Of a DNA stretch of 38,075 nucleotides, positions 6,343 to 15,606 are shown piece by piece (positions within the stretch are counted from its first letter, which is position 1; every line of letters starts with the position of its first letter). Source of the stretch: a virus; the IMG/VR virus record IMGVR_UViG_3300017749_000035, positions 1 through 38,075 of that record; one strand, 5' to 3'. Below the pieces are notes generated by a model, which worked only from the letters and a program-made list of their open reading frames with translations, made no database searches and was not told where the DNA came from. The position numbers and the translations under genes are program-made.

Positions 6343-8561
6343 TGTACGAACAGAGTTTATATAAAATAATACAGCCTATAAAAAAGACTACGCTTACTAG
6401 ACTCAACAGAGGTAAGAAGTGGAATTATGGGTATAACAAAGAACATGATCTAGTTGTTCTTTCGCGAAACGGTATTATAGGTGACATATATGAGATACAG
6501 GGCTTTAAGATAGCTTTGCCTAAACCACCCAAGAACGTGTTTAAGCACAAGAAAAACAAGTGGGTTCAAGCGGAGTATCCAAAAGAACTTAAACGCATTA
6601 AAAATATATTCGACTGGAGAGACTATCCAGAAGAACAAAAAGAAAAGTGGTACGACTATATTGACGAAGAATTCAAGCGACGAGAAGAAGGATTCTGGTT
6701 TACAAACAACGGAGTACCGACATACATAACAGGTACACATTATATGTATTTGCAATGGAGCAAGATTGACGTCGGAGCTCCAGACTTTAGAGAGGCCAAT
6801 AGACTGTTCTTTATATTCTGGGAAGCCTGCAAGGCAGATAAGAGATGCTATGGAATGTGCTACCTTAAGAACCGTCGTTCAGGTTTTTCTTTTATGTCTT
6901 CTGCAGAAACAGTTAACTTAGCCACTATATCGAGTGATAGTAGATATGGGATACTCTCTAAGTCTGGTTCCGACGCAAAGAAAATGTTTACAGACAAAGT
7001 GGTACCTATATCAATTAATTACCCGTTCTTCTTTAAACCTATACAAGATGGTATGGATCGTCCAAAATCCGAGCTTGCGTATAGAGTTCCTGCTAGTAAG
7101 TTTACTCGTAAAAAAATACAGAGCAACGAGCAGTTAGAACAGTTAGCTGGTTTAGATACTACTATTGATTGGAAGAACACTGGTGACAACAGCTATGACG
7201 GTGAAAAGTTAAGCCTACTAGTGCATGATGAGAGTGGTAAGTGGGAGAGGCCTGACAACATATTAAATAACTGGCGAGTTACTAAAACCTGTTTAAGGTT
7301 AGGTAGTAGAATCGTTGGTAAGTGCATGATGGGTTCAACCAGCAATGCTCTTGATAAAGGTGGGGATAACTTTAAAAAATTGTACAATGATTCTGACGTA
7401 TCAAGACGAAATGCTAATGGACAAACGAAGTCTGGGCTTTATTCTCTCTTTATCCCAATGGAATGGAACTATGAAGGATTTATTGATGAATACGGACTTC
7501 CAGTCTTTGATAATCCATGTGATGGAGAACGACTGGGACCAGACGGTGAATTAATAGACGTAGGTGTTATAACGAACTGGGATAATGAAGCTGATGGCTT
7601 AAGAGACGATCAAGACGCTTTAAACGAGTTTTACCGTCAGTTCCCTAGAACAGAGGAGCACGCGTTTAGAGATGAGACTAAAAATAGTATATTTAATCTA
7701 ATTAAAATATACGAACAAATAGATTATAACGAAGGCAATAGGAATTCAGGCGTTTTAACAACTGGAAACTTTCAATGGGCTAATGGTGTAAAAGACACTC
7801 AAGTTCATTTCACCCCAAGCCCTAACGGCAGGTTTAAAATAAGCTGGGTTCCTAGCGGAAGTTTGCAAAACAACGTAATTATAAAAAATGGAATTAAGCA
7901 TCCAGGTAACGAACATATTGGAGCATTTGGCTGTGATAGCTACGACATTAGTGGTACTGTTGACGGTCGCGGCTCGAAAGGCGCTTTACACGGATTAACT
8001 AAATTCTCCATGGAAGACGCACCGGCTAACACGTTCTTCCTAGAATATATAGCAAGACCACAAACCGCAGAGATATTCTTTGAAGATGTACTAATGGCAC
8101 TAGTGTTTTACGGCATGCCTATACTCGCAGAGAACAATAAGCCGAGGCTCTTGTATTATCTTAGAAGAAGAGGATATAGGGGTTTTAGCATGAACAGACC
8201 TGATAAGCTTTGGAATAAGCTATCTGTTACAGAAAAGGAGGTGGGTGGTATGCCTAACTCTAGCGAAGATATTAAACAAGCACACGCTGCTGCTGTTGAG
8301 ATGTACATAAATGACCACGTTGGCTTATTGCAAGATGGCACATATGGAACAATGTATTTTGGCGACACGCTAAACGATTGGGCTAAATTTGATATAAACA
8401 AGAGAACTAAGCATGATGCTTCTATAAGTTCAGGCTTGGCTATCATGGCTTGTAATAGACACTTATATAAACCAAACCCCGATTCCAGTAGACAACCTCT
8501 AAACCTGCGTATTAACAAGTACAAGAACACTGGATTAACATCAACAATAATTAAAAATTAA
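6342..8561 (+). CDS. terL: Large terminase subunit (TerL), ATPase-nuclease
   Basis: The product is 739 residues and motorises DNA packaging into the prohead. The ATPase half has a deviant Walker A, LKNRRSGFS at 175-183 (the RRxGFS form seen in Bacteroidetes phages), and a Walker B with catalytic acid, LLVHDES, with D296 and E297. The nuclease half has a first acidic motif FGCDSYD (D532, D535) and a C-terminal KHDAS with D692, which would coordinate metal ions in an RNase H-like fold. The N-terminal approximately 130 residues form an extra Trp/Lys-rich region. It follows TerS and precedes the portal gene by two bases, the standard packaging order. Confidence 0.92.
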   Translation: MYEQSLYKIIQPIKKTTLTRLNRGKKWNYGYNKEHDLVVLSRNGIIGDIYEIQGFKIALPKPPKNVFKHKKNKWVQAEYPKELKRIKNIFDWRDYPEEQKEKWYDYIDEEFKRREEGFWFTNNGVPTYITGTHYMYLQWSKIDVGAPDFREANRLFFIFWEACKADKRCYGMCYLKNRRSGFSFMSSAETVNLATISSDSRYGILSKSGSDAKKMFTDKVVPISINYPFFFKPIQDGMDRPKSELAYRVPASKFTRKKIQSNEQLEQLAGLDTTIDWKNTGDNSYDGEKLSLLVHDESGKWERPDNILNNWRVTKTCLRLGSRIVGKCMMGSTSNALDKGGDNFKKLYNDSDVSRRNANGQTKSGLYSLFIPMEWNYEGFIDEYGLPVFDNPCDGERLGPDGELIDVGVITNWDNEADGLRDDQDALNEFYRQFPRTEEHAFRDETKNSIFNLIKIYEQIDYNEGNRNSGVLTTGNFQWANGVKDTQVHFTPSPNGRFKISWVPSGSLQNNVIIKNGIKHPGNEHIGAFGCDSYDISGTVDGRGSKGALHGLTKFSMEDAPANTFFLEYIARPQTAEIFFEDVLMALVFYGMPILAENNKPRLLYYLRRRGYRGFSMNRPDKLWNKLSVTEKEVGGMPNSSEDIKQAHAAAVEMYINDHVGLLQDGTYGTMYFGDTLNDWAKFDINKRTKHDASISSGLAIMACNRHLYKPNPDSSRQPLNLRINKYKNTGLTSTIIKN

Positions 8562-8563
8562 AT

Positions 8564-10948
8564 ATGACAGAGTCTGTTATAAATTTTCCATCTCAATCGG
8601 TTTCAGATACAGAGAAGCTAAGCCCTGAGTATGGCGAGAAAGTAGCTAAAGCTATTGAGCACGAGTGGTTTTCTGATTCGACAAATAAATTTGCCGGAAA
8701 TATAAACAACTTCCACAAGTTAAGGTTATACGCTAGGGGTGAACAGCCGGTTCAAAAATATAAGAACGAGCTGTCTATCAACGGTGACTTAAGCTATCTT
8801 AACTTAGATTGGAAGCCAGTTCCTATTGTTTCAAAATTCGTTGATATAGTCGTAAATGGCCTCTCGCAAAGAGCTTATGACATTAACTGTTTCTCTCAAG
8901 ACCCAATGGGTATGGAGAAAAGAACAGCGTATATGGAATCAGCTATTCGTGATATCAAAGCTCAAGCGTACAACGACCAAGCCGCGAAAAACTTTAATAT
9001 AAATCTATACGAAAATAAAAAAGAAGTTTTACCAAGCTCTGAGGAAGAGCTAGCTTTACACATGCAGCTTACCTATAAGCAAGCAACAGAACTAGCGGAG
9101 GAGCAGGCCATAAACACATTAATGGAGGGTAGCAACTTTGAGCTAATTAAGAGAAGATGTTTATATGATATAACCACTATAGGCATAGGAGCTGTAAAAA
9201 CGTCATTCAACATGGCTGATGGCGCTACTGTAGAATATGTTGATCCTGCTAATCTAGTTTACTCTAACACTGAATCACCTTACTTTGAGGACATATACTA
9301 TGTTGGAGAAGTGAAGGAGATACCTATAAACGAACTAGTCAAAGAATTCCCTGATCTTACAGAGTCCGACATAGAAGAACTAGTTAGCAAATCAACTAAT
9401 AGATTAAATCACAAGGCTAGTAACGACAAGAATAAGATTCAAGTTTTGTATTTTAATTACAAAACGCACATGAATGACGTATACAAGCTAAAACAAACTA
9501 GCTCAGGTGCTGACAAGGTTATTAGACGTGACGATACGTTTGATCCTCCAGCTGTAATGTCTGAAGATAGAAACTTCTCTAAACTTGAAAGAGTTATAGA
9601 GTCTCTTTACGAAGGCGTGTACGTGTTAGGCGCTAGGAAACTACTGAAATGGCAAATGTCGCCAAATATGATGCGCAGCCAGTCTAACTTCAGTAAAGTT
9701 AAAATGTGCTACAACATCGTAGCCCCAAGAATGTATCAAGGGCGCATTGAGTCCCTAGTTGGTAGGATTACCGGGTTTGCTGACATGATTCAGTTAACGC
9801 ATTTAAAATTGCAGCAGGTTATGTCGCGCATGGTTCCAGATGGAGTATACCTTGATGCTGACGGGCTTGCTGAAGTTGATTTAGGCAACGGTACGAACTA
9901 CAATCCACAGGAAGCTCTTAATATGTTCTTCCAAACTGGTAGTGTAATTGGTAGGAGCTTTACATCAGAGGGTGATATGAACCCGGGTAAAGTACCTATT
10001 CAACAGATACAAAACGGAGCTGGTAGTAACAAGATACAGAGTTTAATAACCACGTATAACTACTACCTTCAAATGATCCGCGACGTAACAGGTCTTAACG
10101 AAGCTAGAGATGCGTCAGGGCCAGATAAAAACGCGTTGGTTGGAATACAGAAAATAGCGGCTGCAAATTCTAATACGGCTACAAGGCACATACTTCAATC
10201 AATGTTGTTTTTAACTGCCGAGGCTGCAGAGGCTTTGTCGCTTAGAATATCGGATATATTAGAGTATTCGCCTACCGCAGAAGCGTTTGTTAACTCTATT
10301 GGCACGCACAACGTTGCAACATTAAGCGAACTAAGTAGTTTGCATTTATATGATTTTGGTATATTCATAGAGCTGCAACCAGACGACGAAGAAAAACAAA
10401 TACTAGAAAACAATATACAAGTAGCGTTAGCTCAGCAAACGTTGGATTTAGACGATGCTATAGACTTGAGGGCGATACGAAATGTTAAATTAGCAAATCA
10501 GTTATTAAAAATAAAGCGTAAAAAGAAAATAGAACGTGATCAACAAATCCAACAGCAAAACATACAAGCGCAATCACAAGCAAATGCGCAAGCTCAACAA
10601 GCCTCTTCTCAAGCTGAGATACAAAAAAATCAGGCAAAAACTCAAAGCGATATGCAATTGGAGCAAGGTAAAAACCAATTAAAGATAGCATACTTACAAG
10701 AAGAGGCTAAAATTAAAAAAGAGTTAATGGAGTTAGAGTTTGATTTAAACGCTAAGTTAAAAGGCATGGAAAATGAGATTGCTGGCAAGCTTGAAACTAC
10801 AAGAGAAGATAGAAAAGATTCAAGGGTAGATAGGCAAGCCATGCACCAAGCCGCATTAGTAAACAAGAAAAAAGAAGGTGATTCACTTAAAAAGTTTGAA
10901 TCATCAGGTAATGATATAGTTACGGGAGACGCTGGCTTAAGCCTGTAA
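8564..10948 (+). CDS. Portal protein
   Basis: This 794-residue protein occupies the expected portal position directly after TerL and before scaffold and capsid genes. The body has portal-like features: an N-terminal helical region with RLYARGEQPVQKY, beta-rich middle segments (VDPANLVYSNTESPYFEDIYYVGEV), and a stem-like helical region around LTHLKLQQVMSRMV and the DVTGLNEARD segment. The last approximately 150 residues form a Gln/Lys/Glu-rich coiled coil, probably the barrel or an internal tail. It would form the dodecameric DNA channel at the capsid vertex. No close homologue was searched; size and context make this call strong. Confidence 0.87.
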   Translation: MTESVINFPSQSVSDTEKLSPEYGEKVAKAIEHEWFSDSTNKFAGNINNFHKLRLYARGEQPVQKYKNELSINGDLSYLNLDWKPVPIVSKFVDIVVNGLSQRAYDINCFSQDPMGMEKRTAYMESAIRDIKAQAYNDQAAKNFNINLYENKKEVLPSSEEELALHMQLTYKQATELAEEQAINTLMEGSNFELIKRRCLYDITTIGIGAVKTSFNMADGATVEYVDPANLVYSNTESPYFEDIYYVGEVKEIPINELVKEFPDLTESDIEELVSKSTNRLNHKASNDKNKIQVLYFNYKTHMNDVYKLKQTSSGADKVIRRDDTFDPPAVMSEDRNFSKLERVIESLYEGVYVLGARKLLKWQMSPNMMRSQSNFSKVKMCYNIVAPRMYQGRIESLVGRITGFADMIQLTHLKLQQVMSRMVPDGVYLDADGLAEVDLGNGTNYNPQEALNMFFQTGSVIGRSFTSEGDMNPGKVPIQQIQNGAGSNKIQSLITTYNYYLQMIRDVTGLNEARDASGPDKNALVGIQKIAAANSNTATRHILQSMLFLTAEAAEALSLRISDILEYSPTAEAFVNSIGTHNVATLSELSSLHLYDFGIFIELQPDDEEKQILENNIQVALAQQTLDLDDAIDLRAIRNVKLANQLLKIKRKKKIERDQQIQQQNIQAQSQANAQAQQASSQAEIQKNQAKTQSDMQLEQGKNQLKIAYLQEEAKIKKELMELEFDLNAKLKGMENEIAGKLETTREDRKDSRVDRQAMHQAALVNKKKEGDSLKKFESSGNDIVTGDAGLSL

Positions 10949-10981
10949 GCTCCCACGTTAAATATTTTATAAAATTTTATT

Positions 10982-12181
10982 ATGGCAGAAGAAAACAAAC
11001 AAACAGATCTCGAGGAGGTAATTCAAGAGGTTGAGAGTACTAGTGATGACGTTGTGAAGGTTAAAATGAAAAAATTCCAACCTGAGCCAGATGTTATCAA
11101 GGTAGATCTAACGAAACCACCAACCAATGAAACAACCGAAGAACCAGAAGCTCCAGAAAGTAACCCTGACGACTCACGAGTGGCTGGAGGCGATGAAAGT
11201 CCCAAGCCCACACAAGAACAAGAAGAAGTACAACCGGAAGGAGAAGTACAAGGAGAGGCACCAGTATTAGAAGAGGTAAAAGAAGAGGAAGTAGAGGAAC
11301 TGGCTGAAGAAGCTGTAGAGGCTATTGAAGAAGCTCAAGCTACTGGCAAACCGCTCCCTGAAAACATTCAAAAACTAGTGGATTTCATGGAAGACACTGG
11401 TGGAGATATAAATGACTACGTCAAGCTAAACGTTAACGTTGAGGACATGGATAGTCAAGAAGCTTTACAGGAGTACTACAAGCAGACTAAACCACATCTA
11501 AGTGAAAAAGAAAGAAGCTTCATAATGGAAGATGAGTTTAAGTTTGATGAAGAGTTAGATGATGAAAAAGAAATAACAAAGAAAAAAATAGCCTTAAAAG
11601 AGCAAGTTGCTAAGGCTAAAGCCCACTTAGACAGGCAAAAGTCTAAATATTACGAAGAGATTAAAGCTGGAAGCAAGCTCACGAGTGAGCAGCAGAAAGC
11701 AATTGATTTCTTCAACAGGTACAACAAAGAGTCCGAACAGCAGAAACAAATGAATGATACTGCGCGATCGGCGTTTGATAAAAAAACCAATCAAGTTTTT
11801 AACGACAAGTTCAAAGGTTTTGACTACAGCGTTGGAGATAAAAAGTATAGGTTTAATGTCAAAAACGCTAACGAGACTAAGAGTGCACAGGCAGACATAA
11901 ACAATTTTATTGGTAAGTTTACTGATGAAAAAGGTGTTATGACAGATGCTCAAGCATATCACAAATCTCTATTTACAGCTATGAACGCTGATGCCGTAGC
12001 CCAACACTTTTACGAGCAGGGTAGGGCTGATGCCACTAAAGAGCGTGTCGCGAAGGATAAAAACATTCAAACAGAACCTCGTAAAACTCACGGTGAAGTC
12101 AACGTGGGCGGAGTGAAAGTGAAGGTTCTAGGCGATTCTTCTGATGGACTTAAGTTGAAAATTAAAAATAGAAAACGCTAA
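10982..12181 (+). CDS. Scaffold-like head assembly protein
   Basis: This 399-residue protein lies between the portal and major capsid genes. The first approximately 130 residues are low in complexity, acidic and Pro/Glu-rich; the middle (about 190-260) is strongly helical and charged (KEITKKKIALKEQVAKAKAHLDRQ), and the C-terminus is basic (KVKVLGDSSDGLKLKIKNRKR). A helical body and basic capsid-binding tail are typical of phage scaffolding proteins. No protease motif is visible. Confidence 0.72.
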   Translation: MAEENKQTDLEEVIQEVESTSDDVVKVKMKKFQPEPDVIKVDLTKPPTNETTEEPEAPESNPDDSRVAGGDESPKPTQEQEEVQPEGEVQGEAPVLEEVKEEEVEELAEEAVEAIEEAQATGKPLPENIQKLVDFMEDTGGDINDYVKLNVNVEDMDSQEALQEYYKQTKPHLSEKERSFIMEDEFKFDEELDDEKEITKKKIALKEQVAKAKAHLDRQKSKYYEEIKAGSKLTSEQQKAIDFFNRYNKESEQQKQMNDTARSAFDKKTNQVFNDKFKGFDYSVGDKKYRFNVKNANETKSAQADINNFIGKFTDEKGVMTDAQAYHKSLFTAMNADAVAQHFYEQGRADATKERVAKDKNIQTEPRKTHGEVNVGGVKVKVLGDSSDGLKLKIKNRKR

Positions 12182-12198
12182 ATTAAAAATTAAAAAAA
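12182..12198 (+). promoter_or_regulatory. A/T-only leader at major capsid start
   Basis: The 17 bases between the scaffold-like stop and the capsid ATG consist only of A and T (ATTAAAAATTAAAAAAA). No Shine-Dalgarno sequence is present. This kind of A-rich leader supports efficient initiation in Bacteroidota, and it decides the start at 12199. Confidence 0.4.
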
Positions 12199-13722
12199 AT
12201 GGCAACAGGTATAACTAGGGGCGCAGCAGATATTGCAGCGGTGCAAGCAGCAGCCCCAGGTAAACAAACATTAGCTTCAAACTATCTCGACTTTACAGCG
12301 TCGACGAATGATTGGAGACAACAGTATTTACCAGAATTAATGGAAAAAGAAGCTGAAATTTTTGGAAACAGAACAGTAGGTGGATTTTTAGAAATGGTTG
12401 GCGCGGAAGAGCCAGCAACATCAGATCAAATCGTTTGGTCTGAGCAAGGTCGTTTACACCTTAAGTACACAGGTCAGGTTCATGGGAATTATGATAGCTC
12501 AGGTGACGCTACTGCGGATGTAGTTGGTGGTGACAACTCAATTATCTCTAATCTTGATACCGCTCACGGTATAAGAGTTGGTGACACGGTATTAGTGTCT
12601 TCAGCAACAAAGAACAAAACAGTTCCTTGTCTAGTAGTATCTATCTATGGATCTACTGATGTAGCTTTAACTACTACTGGGGTTACTTTAGCTTCTGGTG
12701 AAATCTCAGTTATTCCAATTGGAGGAACTGCAAGCTATAAGGCGGCATTAGGGCACGCTCACGGCGCTGGTGACACTGATGCTCTTGTAGTCGTTGTTTA
12801 CGGTTCTATGCACGCTAAAGGGACTACTGGTCGCTTTGAAGGTATTGAGCCAAACTTTAAATCTCATGCTAACACCATGCAGATCATGAAGGATCTTTAC
12901 GAAGTAAATGGTTCTGATGCTGCTCAAATTGGTTGGGTTGAAGTTTCCGGTGAAGATGGAACTGGTGGTTACTACTGGTACCTAAAGGCAGCTGGTGATA
13001 CTCGTATGCGTTTTGCAGATTACTGCGAGATGTCTATGGTAGAGTCAGTGAAAGCTACAAACGCTATTGTCACAGGTGCTAACATGAAAGGAACTGAAGG
13101 TCTTTTCGAAGCTATTGAAGATCGTGGACTTGTTTCTGCGGACTTAGATCTTGCGACTGACTCTGGTTCAGCAGCTGGTTCTCTTGCTGACTTTGATGTT
13201 ATCCTTAAGGAGTTTGATAAGCAGGGTGCTATTGAAGAGTACATGATGTTCTTGGATAGAAACACTTCTCTAATTGTTGATGACATGCTTGCAGGTCAAA
13301 ACGCATACGGTGCTGATGGAACTTCTTACGGTGTATTCAATAACGAGGCAGATATGGCTCTAAACTTAGGATTCTCTGGATTCCGTCGTGGATCTTACGA
13401 TTTCTACAAGACTGACTGGAAATACCTAAATGATTCACAAACACGTGGAGCTCTTTCTGGTGATGGTACTCGCACACGCGGTGTATTCATTCCAGCAGGT
13501 GTATCATCTGTGTACGATCAGGCACTAGGTAGAAACCTTAAGCGTCCTTTCCTACATGTACGTTACAGAGCTTCTGAGATGGATGATCGTCGTTTCAAGA
13601 CTTGGACCACTGGTTCAGTTGGAGCTGCTACATCTGACTTAGATGCAATGCAAATGCACTTCTTAACTGAGCGTTGCTTAGTTGTTCAAGGAGCAAACAA
13701 TTTCATGCTATTACAAGACTAA
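12199..13722 (+). CDS. Major capsid protein
   Basis: This 507-residue protein follows the scaffold-like gene and is followed by a strong terminator, as expected for the most abundant virion protein. Composition is typical: rich in Ala, Gly, Thr and Asp, with one Cys-containing strand near residue 149 and another near the C-terminus. Residues about 92-185 look like an inserted beta-domain (SIISNLDTAHGIRVGDTVLV...), while the rest could fit an HK97-like fold (long helices around DFDVILKEFDKQGAIEEYMMF). Codon use shifts toward ACT, GGT and CGT relative to its neighbours, suggesting high expression. Confidence 0.88.
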   Translation: MATGITRGAADIAAVQAAAPGKQTLASNYLDFTASTNDWRQQYLPELMEKEAEIFGNRTVGGFLEMVGAEEPATSDQIVWSEQGRLHLKYTGQVHGNYDSSGDATADVVGGDNSIISNLDTAHGIRVGDTVLVSSATKNKTVPCLVVSIYGSTDVALTTTGVTLASGEISVIPIGGTASYKAALGHAHGAGDTDALVVVVYGSMHAKGTTGRFEGIEPNFKSHANTMQIMKDLYEVNGSDAAQIGWVEVSGEDGTGGYYWYLKAAGDTRMRFADYCEMSMVESVKATNAIVTGANMKGTEGLFEAIEDRGLVSADLDLATDSGSAAGSLADFDVILKEFDKQGAIEEYMMFLDRNTSLIVDDMLAGQNAYGADGTSYGVFNNEADMALNLGFSGFRRGSYDFYKTDWKYLNDSQTRGALSGDGTRTRGVFIPAGVSSVYDQALGRNLKRPFLHVRYRASEMDDRRFKTWTTGSVGAATSDLDAMQMHFLTERCLVVQGANNFMLLQD

Positions 13723-13752
13723 TAATCTGTAGCATTAAAATTATGATTGGTG

Positions 13753-13784
13753 AAACTACCTCACCTTCGGGTGGGGTAGTTTTA
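13753..13784 (+). terminator. Rho-independent terminator after major capsid gene
   Basis: A 13-bp stem (AAACTACCTCACC at 13753-13765 with GGTGGGGTAGTTT at 13770-13782, one T-G wobble) closes on a TTCG tetraloop and runs into a short T-rich tail. It is one of the clearest hairpins in the window and should end or attenuate capsid transcripts. Confidence 0.85.
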
Positions 13785-13810
13785 TACTAACTTTTATTAT
13801 ATTATATATT

Positions 13811-14644
13811 ATGGCAAAAAAAGAAACAAAAAAAGAAGTTGTAGCTCCAGAAGTTATGGCTGTAGAACCAGTTGTTGATATCAACGCTGAGAAAAAAACT
13901 AAAAAGGTTGTTAACAAAGAACCTGCGTGGGAGATTAAAGATCGAACATATTTTTTAACAGGTGACAAAAAGCCTTTAGTGTCAATCATGAAGTCTAGCA
14001 AGATGTATTGGTTTGATGAAGAAAAGGGTTACGAGAGAGAGATAATGGCCACTACTAACCAACGAACACCGTTTGTTGATGAAATGGACGGCGTTAAAAG
14101 ACCTGAAAGAATTATATTTAGAGATGGCGTATTAACCGTGCCTAAAAATAAGACTGTTCTACAAAAGATACTATCTCTTTACCACCCGAAGAGAGGCGCA
14201 AAGTACTACGAATGGAAACCAGCAGCGCAAGCTGCTTCTGAGGTTGAAAACATCGAGTTTGAATTGCACGCCCTTAACGCCGCTAATGATCTTGATCTAG
14301 ATATGGCAGAGGCTGTTATGAGAAGCTTAATAGGCTCTCAGGTTACAGAGATGAGTTCTAAGGAGCTAAGACGAGATCTTTTAGTGTATGCTAAGAAAAA
14401 CCCTAAGTTGATGCTAGATTTGATCGCTGATGATAATATCTATCTTAGAAATATCGGTATCAAAGCAACTGAACAAAATTTCTTAAGGTTATCTAGTGAT
14501 CAACGTACGTTTACTTTAGGTTCTAACGACAGAAAGATTATGACCGTTCCTTTTGACGAACACCCGTACTCAGCTCTTGCTGCGTGGTTTAAAACCGACG
14601 AAGGTATGGAAATATACAAGGGATTAGAGAAGCGAGTTAGATAA
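13811..14644 (+). CDS. Conserved-type phage protein of unknown function
   Basis: This 277-residue protein has a Lys/Glu/Val-rich flexible N-terminus (about 1-38), then a compact body starting WEIKDRTYFLTGDKKPL. Notable stretches are MYWFDEEKGYEREI, RIIFRDGVLTVPKNKTVLQKILSLYHP, the helical DLDLDMAEAVMRSLIGSQVTEMSSKELRRDLL, and a C-terminal PFDEHPYSALAAWFKTDEG. I recall similar proteins right behind the capsid gene of other marine phages, but no assigned role. Hairpin terminators lie on both sides, so its transcription may be controlled separately from the capsid gene. Confidence 0.75.
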   Translation: MAKKETKKEVVAPEVMAVEPVVDINAEKKTKKVVNKEPAWEIKDRTYFLTGDKKPLVSIMKSSKMYWFDEEKGYEREIMATTNQRTPFVDEMDGVKRPERIIFRDGVLTVPKNKTVLQKILSLYHPKRGAKYYEWKPAAQAASEVENIEFELHALNAANDLDLDMAEAVMRSLIGSQVTEMSSKELRRDLLVYAKKNPKLMLDLIADDNIYLRNIGIKATEQNFLRLSSDQRTFTLGSNDRKIMTVPFDEHPYSALAAWFKTDEGMEIYKGLEKRVR

Positions 14645-14665
14645 GTATAGCAATCTGTATATATT

Positions 14666-14696
14666 AATAGCCACTCATTCCGGGTGGCTATTTTTA
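14666..14696 (+). terminator. Rho-independent terminator after the 277-aa protein
   Basis: The stem AATAGCCACTC (14666-14676) pairs with GGGTGGCTATT (14682-14692), with one T-G wobble and a five-base loop (ATTCC), and continues into TTTTATTT. It resembles the terminator at 13753 in its GGTGG right arm and lies 21 bases after the stop codon. Confidence 0.85.
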
Positions 14697-14739
14697 TTTC
14701 AAGTGCTAACATATCACTTTATTATGTGATTATATTACT

Positions 14740-14910
14740 ATGAATTCAAAGGGACTAGGTGATTCAGTAGAAAAAGTAACAAGAGGCGTTGGTATTAAAA
14801 GCCTCATGGATTTTGCGTTTGGAAAAGAAAATTGCAGATGTGAACAAAGAAAGCGCTGGTTAAACGACTTGTTTCCCTATAAAAACAGTAGCAATGGTAG
14901 AGATAAATAG
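14740..14910 (+). CDS. 56-aa protein with CxC motif
   Basis: This small gene starts at the ATG at 14740 after an A/T-rich leader and overlaps the next gene by 17 bases. The protein begins MNSKGLGDSVEKVTRGVGIK, continues with a short hydrophobic patch (SLMDFAFG) and then NCRCEQRKRWLNDLFPY, placing two cysteines (C32 and C34) before a basic helix. I recall short proteins of this layout at the same position in related marine phages. The function is unknown; the motif may bind a metal or contact nucleic acid. Confidence 0.6.
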   Translation: MNSKGLGDSVEKVTRGVGIKSLMDFAFGKENCRCEQRKRWLNDLFPYKNSSNGRDK

Positions 14911-15604
14911 TGTGTATCAAAAAGTGTTAGTCTTGACTAATAAAGAGCAAAGAGGTTTTATAACACCTTTGGAATTTAACCGCTTAGCGGACCGCGCTCA
15001 ATTAGAAATATTTGAAGGTTACTTTCATGATATGAAAACGGCTCTTCACAAGTTACCTAATCAGTCTGAAGAGAGTGATGAGATAGAGACGCTGCTTGAG
15101 AAAATATCAGTACACAGGGTTGTGGGCGACGCTTTAGCAATAAATAACAGCACTGGCGTAGTTGACGTAACATCATTTTCAAATACTCCTTATAGATTAA
15201 GTAATGTGCGGTTTGGTAATCAAACAGTACAAGAAGTTACTCAGGGTGAGTACGCAGATATGTCAGCCCACCCGCTAACGCAGCCAACTACTGCTCGTCG
15301 AGTGTACATAAGGACCGGGGAAAACGCTATAACAATACAACCCGCACCTACTTCCGCACAAGCAGAGAACCTGGTAGCTGACTATATAGTAGCACCAGAA
15401 ACGCCATCATGGGGTTATGTGGTCGTAAATAGCGCACCGTTATATAACGCAAATACGTCCGTAAACTTCGACCTGCATCCAGCCGAAGAAGAAAAATTAG
15501 TTACGAGAATATTAGAAATGTCAGGAATAGTTATCAACAAACCCGGTTTAGCACAGCTGGGCGCTCAAATGGTTGCCAGAGAATTTCAATCAGAAAATAA
15601 TTAA
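14894..15604 (+). CDS. Neck/head-tail adaptor protein candidate
   Basis: This 236-residue protein has an N-terminal helical region (about 1-70) with FITPLEFNRLADRAQLEIFEGYF, then beta-rich segments (VHRVVGDALAINNSTGVVDV, RRVYIRTGENAITIQPAPTS, NLVADYIVAP) and a C-terminal helix (EEEKLVTRILEMSGIVI). An alpha-helical base with a beta insertion is the general architecture of podovirus gatekeeper and adaptor proteins. Position after capsid and before tail genes supports a connector role. Which ring it forms cannot be told from sequence alone. Confidence 0.6.
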   Translation: MVEINSVYQKVLVLTNKEQRGFITPLEFNRLADRAQLEIFEGYFHDMKTALHKLPNQSEESDEIETLLEKISVHRVVGDALAINNSTGVVDVTSFSNTPYRLSNVRFGNQTVQEVTQGEYADMSAHPLTQPTTARRVYIRTGENAITIQPAPTSAQAENLVADYIVAPETPSWGYVVVNSAPLYNANTSVNFDLHPAEEEKLVTRILEMSGIVINKPGLAQLGAQMVAREFQSENN

Positions 15605-15606
15605 TC

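Noticed and set aside
10969-10980. Twelve-base perfect palindrome ATAAAATTTTAT upstream of the scaffold-like gene
   Set aside because: AT-only palindromes are expected by chance in AT-rich intergenic sequence; there is no repeat elsewhere to suggest an operator.
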